Origin: an uncultured Selenomonadales bacterium
GTDB taxonomy: Bacteria > Bacillota > Negativicutes > Selenomonadales > Selenomonadaceae
NCBI GenBank assembly: GCA_946547205.1
Contig: CAMNPA010000101.1
Location: 1-5,655, forward strand
Length of the DNA stretch: 5,655 nucleotides
Direction: 5' to 3'
Shown here: piece after piece, positions 1 through 5,555 of the stretch
Numbering within the stretch: position 1 is the first letter of the stretch
How the letters are laid out: every line of letters begins with the position of its first letter
Position numbers and translations under genes: made by a program
Notes under the pieces: generated by a model
What the model was told of the DNA's origin: nothing
The model's input: only the letters and a program-made list of their open reading frames with translations
Databases searched by the model: none

Positions 1-74
1 TAAAGCGGCTCGCCGAGTTTATCAGCCATCGAGAACGCAAAAATTATGGCACAATTCTAAGGAGGACTTTTGCT
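1..74 (+). other. Leader segment upstream of glycosyltransferase A, no identifiable gene
   Basis: No gene can be identified here. A TAA at 1-3 could be the stop codon of a gene lying to the left, but this cannot be confirmed. A second TAA at 58-60 overlaps the Shine-Dalgarno of the next gene; its frame is only 18 sense codons long and starts after the first TAA. The frame of glycosyltransferase A is open back to the left edge, so a longer N-terminus cannot be strictly excluded. I see no clear -35/-10 pair and no hairpin followed by a T run. Transcription probably enters from the left. Confidence 0.4.
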
Positions 75-77
75 TTG
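59..77 (+). promoter_or_regulatory. Strong Shine-Dalgarno and TTG start of glycosyltransferase A
   Basis: AAGGAGG at 59-65 lies 9 nt before a TTG start at 75-77. This site decides the start: no ATG or GTG lies at a suitable distance, and the paralogue at 2803 has the same arrangement (AAGGAGG, 8 nt, TTG) followed by a matching N-terminal peptide (M-x-N-L-D-Y-L-Y). Confidence 0.85.
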
Positions 78-1697
78 ACAAATTTAGATTACCTATACAA
101 ATCGAATTCTAAAAGAGAAGCTTTTGCTAGAAAGTATTTCGTCGATAAAAAATTAGGCTTTCAAGTCATCGAGAAGGGAATGATTCTTCCGCATAACCAT
201 GTTAACGATGACGGAAAAAGAACTTATACCGGCTACGGCGGCATCGTCGATAGCGAAGGCGAATATATAAAAGAAAGTTTTATCCACTATGGAATAGGCG
301 GAATTTATACCCCCCCCCCCGAATCAATTCAACACAGTTCAGAGACTGTTATTTATATAGGATTGTTTTATCCTCTCTGGGGACACGTCATCACCGACAA
401 TATTCGCCGCCTGTGGTTTTTGAATAGCGAGGAATTCAAAGAGAACTTTAAAAATTGCCTGATAGTTTATGTGCCGTTCGCCGAGGGTAAATGCACAATT
501 GAAAAAATACCAAATTTTAGGCGGCTGTTGGAGATTTTGGAAGTCGATGTTGATAAACTTCAGCCGATTACTCAACCGACAAAGTTTGATAAAATTATCC
601 TACCGGACGACTCATTCTCCGTAAAATCTTTTCCAAGAGGATTTACGGCGGAATATAAGGAGACGATTGACCGTGTAAGGGACTTTGCGATAAAGAATCG
701 GACGCTGACTTCGAGCAAGAAAGTCTATTACTTCCACGGACGCAGATCGCAGATCGGAGAAGATAGACTTGCAGATTATCTCGAATCTAAGGGATATGCC
801 GTCGTTTCACCTGAAACATTGACGCTCGATGAGCAACTTAATCTGCTGATAAACTGCGAGAGTTTTGCATCGACTATTGGTTCTTGTTCTCATAACGCCA
901 TGTTCCTTCGTGATGGCACGGAAGCCATTTTTATTCCGCGTATACTTAATAGATTCACAACTTATCAACAAGCGATAGATGAACTTCGTTCTTTGAAGGC
1001 AACTTATATTGATACCACGCTATCCTTCTTTTCTAATTCATTCTATGGTCCCTTTTGCTATATTGTCAGTCCGCAGCTCAAAAAATTTTTCGGCGACACT
1101 TTCAACGGCTACGATGAAGAGGACTTCAAAATTTTCCTGCAATACGTCAAAGATTCACTGCGCAAAGGTCTTGTTGTCAATCCAAATCTAATGAAATATT
1201 ATGCTCCCGTTCTTGAAGACTTCATGGCGCAGCTTAAACAGCACGAAAACTTAATCGCGTCTTATGATATGCCGCCGCATTGGAAAGAATTTCGCTCGTC
1301 GTTAACTTATCAGACGCATGTTGCTCATAAGGGCTGGAGCGCATGGCTCAACGAAGATCAAGTCAGCAACGACATTGAGCAACAGCTCGACATTCAAGCC
1401 GTCAAGATAAATTTTCCCGGGCACAAAGTTTATTACTCGGTCTATTTCAACGACGCGGAAGGTTGGTCGGAAGAAGTCACGAACGGCGAACAGGCTGGCA
1501 CTACCGGCAAATCAAAAGCGATTTACGGTATAAAAATTCGTTTCGACGAGGCAGGCGCAAAAGAATTCGACATTCTCTATCGCGTGCACACTTTCGACGG
1601 CAACTGGACTGATTGGGCTAAAAACGGCGAAGTGATTTATTCGCACGGACAAAAGCTCAACGCCATTCAAATAAAATTGGAAAAGAGAACACATTAA
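75..1697 (+). CDS. GT61-family (DUF563) glycosyltransferase with C-terminal ChW-like repeats, copy A
   Basis: Predicted glycosyltransferase of 540 residues that probably adds a sugar during synthesis of a capsule or other surface glycan; donor and acceptor are unknown. The GT61-like core spans about residues 90-290. It includes the W102-G-H104-V-I-T-D element and a region at about 240-290 with the family pattern: a Gly-Tyr strand, P-E-x-L-T-L-D-E-Q, then I-G-S-C-S-H-N and a D-G-T-E strand ending in I-P. Residues 410-536 hold three units resembling clostridial hydrophobic-W repeats: W421/W424; G463-W464 with A-G-T-T-G at 474-478; and W511/W514 with N-G at 517-518. I see no signal peptide or membrane helix, so the enzyme is probably cytoplasmic, which is unusual for ChW repeats. 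Residues 80-82 (Pro-Pro-Pro) are encoded by a run of 11 C, so the gene is a candidate for on/off switching. As written it is in frame and intact. The GT61 assignment is good; the substrate is not known. Confidence 0.82.
   Translation: MTNLDYLYKSNSKREAFARKYFVDKKLGFQVIEKGMILPHNHVNDDGKRTYTGYGGIVDSEGEYIKESFIHYGIGGIYTPPPESIQHSSETVIYIGLFYPLWGHVITDNIRRLWFLNSEEFKENFKNCLIVYVPFAEGKCTIEKIPNFRRLLEILEVDVDKLQPITQPTKFDKIILPDDSFSVKSFPRGFTAEYKETIDRVRDFAIKNRTLTSSKKVYYFHGRRSQIGEDRLADYLESKGYAVVSPETLTLDEQLNLLINCESFASTIGSCSHNAMFLRDGTEAIFIPRILNRFTTYQQAIDELRSLKATYIDTTLSFFSNSFYGPFCYIVSPQLKKFFGDTFNGYDEEDFKIFLQYVKDSLRKGLVVNPNLMKYYAPVLEDFMAQLKQHENLIASYDMPPHWKEFRSSLTYQTHVAHKGWSAWLNEDQVSNDIEQQLDIQAVKINFPGHKVYYSVYFNDAEGWSEEVTNGEQAGTTGKSKAIYGIKIRFDEAGAKEFDILYRVHTFDGNWTDWAKNGEVIYSHGQKLNAIQIKLEKRTH
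310..320 (+). repeat. Poly-C tract (11 C) inside glycosyltransferase A
   Basis: Eleven consecutive C residues form the end of Thr79 and all of Pro80-82. At the sequenced length the gene is in frame. Gain of one C would lead to a TAG at 425-427 and loss of one C to a TAG at 358-360 (window coordinates), truncating the protein before the catalytic core. Most other prolines in this gene use CCG, CCA or CCT, so three successive CCC codons are not forced by codon preference. Tracts of this kind are the classic substrate for slipped-strand phase variation; actual length variation is inferred. Confidence 0.85.
1383..1684 (+). repeat. 302-bp perfect direct repeat, copy 1 (3' end of glycosyltransferase A)
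   Basis: This block is identical base for base to 4108-4409, 2725 bp downstream in the same orientation. It encodes residues 437-536, which is the end of ChW-like unit 1 and all of units 2 and 3. One mismatch at 1382/4107 separates it from a further 19 identical bases (1363-1381), after which differences become frequent. Identity stops at the last few codons before the two stop codons. Confidence 0.95.
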
Positions 1698-1741
1698 CCG
1701 CGCTGAAAAATTTTCGTCAAGCATCGCCGTCGCAATCGTTC

Positions 1742-1760
1742 AAAGGAGAAATTTGGTATG
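1742..1760 (+). promoter_or_regulatory. Shine-Dalgarno and ATG of the nucleoside hydrolase
   Basis: AAAGGAG at 1742-1748 lies 9 nt before ATG 1758-1760. The 60-bp gap after glycosyltransferase A contains no visible terminator hairpin, which supports read-through from the upstream gene. Confidence 0.75.
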
Positions 1761-2780
1761 CAAATCTTTCTGACGTTTCTGCTGATAATTTTTTTCTTGG
1801 GTGCGTCTCAAGCCACGGCTTGCGCTGCTCATCGCGTAATAATCGATACGGACATGGGCGGCGACGACGCGGCGGCGATTGTCTTGGCGGCAAAAAGTCC
1901 TGCGATTCAAATTGAAGGCGTTACGGTTGTTTCCGGCAATGTTGATTTGGAACAGGCGGCTAAAAATGCGTTGATGACTTTGGAAGTCGTCGGCTCAACT
2001 GCGCAAGTTTACAAAGGCTCGTCGAAATCTTTTGCCGGAATCGAAAACGAAACTTTCAGCGTTTACGGCAACGACGGCATGGGCGACGCCGATTTGATTC
2101 ACCCTAAACGTTCGGCGAATAATAAATCTGCGGTCGATTTTATTTTGGAGACGGTCAAAGCAAATCCCGACGAGATTGAAATTGTTTTGATCGGTCCGGC
2201 AACGAATGTCGCGCTTGCCATTGATAAAGATCCCGTCACGATGAGCCGCGTGAAAAGATTTTGGTCGATGGGAACGAGCGGTTTCGGCGAAGGCAATGCT
2301 ACACCTGTCGCCGAATTCAACGTTTACAAAGACGCCGAGGCTTACAAAATTTTACTTGACTCCGGCGTTCCGACAACGATAATCAGTTGGGACATCGCCA
2401 AAGACGAAAAAGTTTGTTTCAATAAAAAATTTTTGGACAGAATGAAAAATGCTTCGCCCGTGCAAAAATTTATCGCCGTTGCCAACGAAAAATATCTTAA
2501 GTTTTGCCGTGACATTCAAAAGACAGAATACGAGCCGGTAAGCGACGCCGTGTTGATAGCGGCAATGGCTTGGGACGATTTTGTTCAGGAGACTGCCGTT
2601 TGTCACGCAAGCTGCATGATTGACAGAAACGAAACTTACGGGCAAGTGATTTTCTATCGCAAGGATTATGCTTACGACGCCATGCCGACTTTTGACAGCT
2701 ACAACGTCGAAGTCGTCACGAAAGTAAAATCAGCGCAATTCCTTTCGCGCTACGATAAAATTTTGTCGAGCAAGCTCTGA
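1758..2780 (+). CDS. Exported nucleoside hydrolase (IU-nuc_hydro family)
   Basis: Predicted N-ribohydrolase of 340 residues, which would split a nucleoside into base and ribose. Family landmarks are present in order: the calcium-binding D30-T-D32-M-G-G-D36-D37 motif near the N-terminus, G-P-A-T149-N150 in mid-protein, E186-F-N188-x3-D192, and late Asp263, equivalent to the last calcium ligand. The usual His before that Asp (His-Asp-Pro in Crithidia IU-NH, proposed to protonate the leaving base) is Ser262 here, and the following Pro is Ala264, so substrate range or activity may differ. Residues 3-16 are strongly hydrophobic and followed by a small-residue stretch ending near Ala24, so it is probably exported by Sec. 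The n-region lacks Lys or Arg, which is atypical. Cys22 sits in A-T-A-C, a poor lipobox, so lipoprotein anchoring is possible but unconvincing. It lies between two paralogous glycosyltransferases and overlaps neither. The family call is firm; the physiological role here is unknown. Confidence 0.88.
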   Translation: MQIFLTFLLIIFFLGASQATACAAHRVIIDTDMGGDDAAAIVLAAKSPAIQIEGVTVVSGNVDLEQAAKNALMTLEVVGSTAQVYKGSSKSFAGIENETFSVYGNDGMGDADLIHPKRSANNKSAVDFILETVKANPDEIEIVLIGPATNVALAIDKDPVTMSRVKRFWSMGTSGFGEGNATPVAEFNVYKDAEAYKILLDSGVPTTIISWDIAKDEKVCFNKKFLDRMKNASPVQKFIAVANEKYLKFCRDIQKTEYEPVSDAVLIAAMAWDDFVQETAVCHASCMIDRNETYGQVIFYRKDYAYDAMPTFDSYNVEVVTKVKSAQFLSRYDKILSSKL

Positions 2781-2787
2781 ACATTTC

Positions 2788-2805
2788 AAGGAGGTTTTAC
2801 GTTTG
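2788..2805 (+). promoter_or_regulatory. Strong Shine-Dalgarno and TTG start of glycosyltransferase B
   Basis: AAGGAGG at 2788-2794 lies 8 nt before TTG 2803-2805, inside the 22-bp gap after the nucleoside hydrolase stop. The layout is almost the same as at 59-77, which supports both TTG starts. Confidence 0.85.
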
Positions 2806-4419
2806 GTAAATCTTGATTATCTTTACAATCCCGAAGCCGCCAAACCATTTTTCAACAAGAATTATTTCGTCGACAAGAAACTGGGCTTTCAAGTCATCGA
2901 AAACGGCACGATTCTTCCATATAAAAAGAAGACAGATGGCAAATCAACTAAAGATGGCTGGGGCTTTGGCGGAATTATCGACGGCGAAGGCAAATTTATC
3001 AAGAGCAGTTTTGTGCATTATGGTGCCGGAGAAATTTATACACCCCCCCCCAATGTAATTAATCACAGTTCAGAGACCGTCGTTTATCTCGGAATGTTTC
3101 ACAGCACATGGGGACATGTTATAACCGATAACATTCGCCGCGTATGGTTCTTGAAAAGCGAGTTCATGAATCAATTTAAAGACTGCAAACTTGTTTATCT
3201 TCTCTGCACAAAAAGAGAAATATTCACTTTGGAGAGTTATAAAGCTTTCAGACGACTGCTTGAAATTTTGGATGTAAATGTTGACAATCTTCAACTCGTT
3301 ACCGAGCCGACGCAGTTTGACAAAATTATTCTGCCGGACGAATCATTTTACCTTGACGGAAATCGAAAATTTACCGCCGAATATCGTGAGGCGATTGAGC
3401 AAATAAGGAATTTTGCCTTAAAAAATCGTACGCCGACTTCCAGTAAGAAACTTTATTTCTTTTATGGCAGCAGAGGAGTAGGCGAAAATCATCTGGCGGA
3501 ATACTTTAAATCAAAAGGTTATGACGTTATTCAACCCGAAAAGCTTACGTTAGATGATCAACTGAATATCTTGATAAACTGCAAGAGTTTCGCGTCGGTG
3601 ATTGGATCTATATCGCACAACTCTGTTTTTATGCGTGATGGATCGGAAACAATTCTAATTCCGCGTGGCTTGAATGGTTATGCAAACGATTATCAACGAG
3701 CAATTAATCAAGTTAATTCGACCAATGCCAACTACATCGATTCAACGTTGTCAATATTTGGCGATTGGGCCGGCAATAGTTCTTACATCATCAGTCCGCA
3801 GTTAAAAAAATTCTTTGGCGACAAATGGGACGGATACGAGGAAGAGGACTTCAAAACTTTCCTGCAATACGTCAAGACCAATATTCAAGCAGGTCGTGTC
3901 GTCAATCCGGACGCAATGAAATATTATGCGCCTGCCCTTGAAGATTTCATGGCTCAACTTAACCGGCACGAAGATTTAATCGCGTCTTATGACATGCCAA
4001 AGAATTGGGAAACGTTTCAACCGCCGTTGATTTATCAGACGCATGTTGCCAAAAAATCTTGGAGTGCATGGTTCAACGAAAATCAAATCAGCAACGACAT
4101 TGAGCAGCAGCTCGACATTCAAGCCGTCAAGATAAATTTTCCCGGGCACAAAGTTTATTACTCGGTCTATTTCAACGACGCGGAAGGTTGGTCGGAAGAA
4201 GTCACGAACGGCGAACAGGCTGGCACTACCGGCAAATCAAAAGCGATTTACGGTATAAAAATTCGTTTCGACGAGGCAGGCGCAAAAGAATTCGACATTC
4301 TCTATCGCGTGCACACTTTCGACGGCAACTGGACTGATTGGGCTAAAAACGGCGAAGTGATTTATTCGCACGGACAAAAGCTCAACGCCATTCAAATAAA
4401 ATTGGAAAAACATTCTTGA
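2803..4419 (+). CDS. GT61-family (DUF563) glycosyltransferase with C-terminal ChW-like repeats, copy B
   Basis: Paralogue of the gene at 75-1697, 538 residues, with the same architecture: GT61-like core with W103-G-H105-V-I-T-D and the P-E-K-L-T-L-D-D-Q / I-G-S-I-S-H-N region at about 240-290, then three ChW-like units from about 409 to 535. The N-terminal 410 residues are clearly diverged from copy A (by eye roughly 60% identical). The largest differences fall around residues 38-58, 118-150, 180-190 and 288-330, while the last 100 codons are identical at the DNA level. Such a pattern suggests two enzymes with different donor or acceptor preference sharing one C-terminal module. No signal peptide or membrane segment is visible. 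Pro81-83 are encoded by a 9-C run at the same place as in copy A. The stop codon (TGA 4417-4419) overlaps the Shine-Dalgarno of prfB, which starts 12 bp later, so translation of the two is probably linked. Activity and substrate are not known. Confidence 0.82.
   Translation: MVNLDYLYNPEAAKPFFNKNYFVDKKLGFQVIENGTILPYKKKTDGKSTKDGWGFGGIIDGEGKFIKSSFVHYGAGEIYTPPPNVINHSSETVVYLGMFHSTWGHVITDNIRRVWFLKSEFMNQFKDCKLVYLLCTKREIFTLESYKAFRRLLEILDVNVDNLQLVTEPTQFDKIILPDESFYLDGNRKFTAEYREAIEQIRNFALKNRTPTSSKKLYFFYGSRGVGENHLAEYFKSKGYDVIQPEKLTLDDQLNILINCKSFASVIGSISHNSVFMRDGSETILIPRGLNGYANDYQRAINQVNSTNANYIDSTLSIFGDWAGNSSYIISPQLKKFFGDKWDGYEEEDFKTFLQYVKTNIQAGRVVNPDAMKYYAPALEDFMAQLNRHEDLIASYDMPKNWETFQPPLIYQTHVAKKSWSAWFNENQISNDIEQQLDIQAVKINFPGHKVYYSVYFNDAEGWSEEVTNGEQAGTTGKSKAIYGIKIRFDEAGAKEFDILYRVHTFDGNWTDWAKNGEVIYSHGQKLNAIQIKLEKHS
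3043..3051 (+). repeat. Poly-C tract (9 C) inside glycosyltransferase B
   Basis: Nine C residues encode Pro81-83 exactly, at the position homologous to the 11-C tract of copy A; copy A has ACC and copy B ACA for the preceding Thr. The gene is in frame at this length. One extra C brings TAA at 3060-3062 into frame and one fewer C brings TAA at 3056-3058 into frame, so either slip stops translation within a few codons. Phase variation is inferred from the tract, not observed. Confidence 0.82.
4108..4409 (+). repeat. 302-bp perfect direct repeat, copy 2 (3' end of glycosyltransferase B)
   Basis: Second copy of the block at 1383-1684, identical throughout including third codon positions. Homologous crossover between the copies would delete 2725 bp (the nucleoside hydrolase and most of glycosyltransferase B) yet leave an intact glycosyltransferase A body joined to the B tail, directly before prfB. 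Confidence 0.95.
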
Positions 4420-4431
4420 GGAGATGATTCA

Positions 4432-5539
4432 ATGCTTGAAGACAGGAAAGTAGAGTTGACGGCTCTGCGCGACAAATTGAACGAAATGGGGAATTCACTT
4501 TGACATTGCCCGCAAAGAGGAAAAAATTGCCGAGCTTGAATACAAAATGGGCGAGCCGACTTTTTGGGACAATCCCGACGTTGCGCAGAAAATCACGCAG
4601 GAATTGAACGACGTTAAATCGGGAATCGAGACTTACAAAAATCTTTTGGCGAAATTCGACGACACGCAGACACTGCTTGAACTCGCGCTTGAGGAAGAAG
4701 ACCTTTCGCAGGAAGACGACATCGCCGCGCAGATAGCCGACATTGAACGCGGACTTGAGACGTTGCGGCTTGAAATTATGTTGAGCGAACCTTACGACGG
4801 CAACAACGCGATTTTGACGTTGCACGCGGGCGCAGGCGGAACAGAGGCTCAAGATTGGACGCAAATGCTCCTGCGAATGTATGTTCGTTGGGCTGAACGT
4901 CACGGCTTTGAAGTTGAGACGGTTGACCTGTTGCCGGGCGATGAAGCAGGCGTTAAATCGGCGTCGCTGTTCATCAAAGGGCACAACGCTTACGGTTATC
5001 TCAAATCTGAAAAGGGAATTCATCGGCTCGTCAGAATTTCGCCGTTCGATTCAAATGCTCGTCGTCATACGTCGTTCAGCGCGTGCGACATCATGCCCGA
5101 AATTGATGACGCTGTTGAAGTCGATATAAACATGGCGGACGTTCGAGTTGACACGTACAGAGCATCGGGCGCGGGCGGGCAGCACATCAACAAAACATCT
5201 TCCGCCGTCCGAATGACGCACATACCGACGGGAATTGTCGTGCAATGTCAAAATGAGCGTTCGCAAATTCAGAACCGCGAGCGTTGCTTGAAAATGTTGC
5301 GCGCAAAACTTTTTGAACTTGAGCTTGAGAAGAAGGAACAGGAAATTGCCGGGCTTGAAGGCGACTTGAAGAAAATCGAGTGGGGCAGCCAAATTCGCTC
5401 CTACGTCTTCCAACCGTACAAACTCGTTAAAGATTTGCGCACGGGCGAAGAGACCGGCAACGTTCAAGCGGTGATGGACGGCGACCTTGATCCGTTTATC
5501 CGCGCGTATCTTGCCGCAAAGGCTAACGTTAAAATTTAG
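4432..5539 (+). CDS. prfB: Peptide chain release factor 2 (RF2), with programmed +1 frameshift
   Basis: Class I release factor that recognises UGA and UAA in the ribosomal A site and triggers peptidyl-tRNA hydrolysis in the cytoplasm. Translation starts at ATG 4432 after GAGGAG (4418-4423, 8-nt spacing) and meets an in-frame TGA at 4501 after 23 codons. A +1 shift at CTT (4498-4500) skips T4501 and resumes at GAC 4502, giving 368 residues, close to the usual RF2 length. Visible landmarks are the N-terminal coiled-coil-rich domain, G-A-G-G-T-E at about 133-138, the SPF stop-recognition tripeptide at 203-205 (RF2 type, not the RF1 PxT), and the catalytic GGQ at 248-250 for peptide release. The own stop codon is TAG, an RF1 codon. 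Low RF2 should favour the shift, giving autoregulation as known for this gene. Upstream in many Bacillota is secA; here it is a glycosyltransferase. Confidence 0.97.
4486..4504 (+). promoter_or_regulatory. RF2 programmed +1 frameshift site
   Basis: The slippery element CTT-TGA-C at 4498-4504 is the canonical prfB recoding site. The internal Shine-Dalgarno-like stimulator is GGGG at 4488-4491, which is 6 nt before CTT. In the E. coli and B. subtilis sites as I recall them, AGGGGG is separated from CTT by 3 nt, so this site appears to have one extra codon and a weaker stimulator. The frames on both sides encode continuous RF2 sequence, so the site is functional by inference and not a disabling mutation. 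Confidence 0.93.
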
Positions 5540-5540
5540 T

Positions 5541-5555
5541 GGAGAATTTATCATG
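5541..5555 (+). promoter_or_regulatory. Shine-Dalgarno and ATG of the gene after prfB
   Basis: GGAGA at 5541-5545 directly follows the prfB stop codon and lies 7 nt before ATG 5553-5555. No terminator lies between the genes, which points to co-transcription. Confidence 0.75.

Noticed and set aside
1..58. Weak resemblance of the left edge to the ChW-like tail of the glycosyltransferases, which would suggest a third upstream copy
   Set aside because: Only a few residues match and frame changes are needed; too short to support.
3..74. Upstream extension of glycosyltransferase A, since its frame is open to the left edge
   Set aside because: The strong Shine-Dalgarno at 59-65 and the matching start of the paralogue at 2803 fix the start at 75.
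310..320. Poly-C run as a sequencing or assembly error
   Set aside because: The frame is intact on both sides, and the paralogue at 3043-3051 has a C run coding the same three prolines; the exact length in the population remains uncertain.
1698..1757. Possible terminator or promoter in the 60-bp gap after glycosyltransferase A
   Set aside because: No stable inverted repeat followed by a T run and no convincing -35/-10 pair could be found by eye.
4424..4426. Alternative ATG just before the prfB start
   Set aside because: It is in a different frame and immediately abuts the Shine-Dalgarno, leaving no usable spacing.
4501..4503. In-frame TGA that might mark prfB as a pseudogene, with a shorter gene starting at ATG 4547
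   Set aside because: CTT-TGA-C is the canonical RF2 recoding site, and sequence on both sides matches the RF2 N-terminus with continuous length; the ATG at 4547 lacks a suitable Shine-Dalgarno and would remove conserved sequence.
4382..5023. Long open frame (213 codons) on the - strand opposite the end of glycosyltransferase B and prfB
   Set aside because: It lies antisense to clearly conserved RF2 sequence, spans the boundary of two real genes, and its translation shows no recognisable domain; it is a shadow of codon bias.
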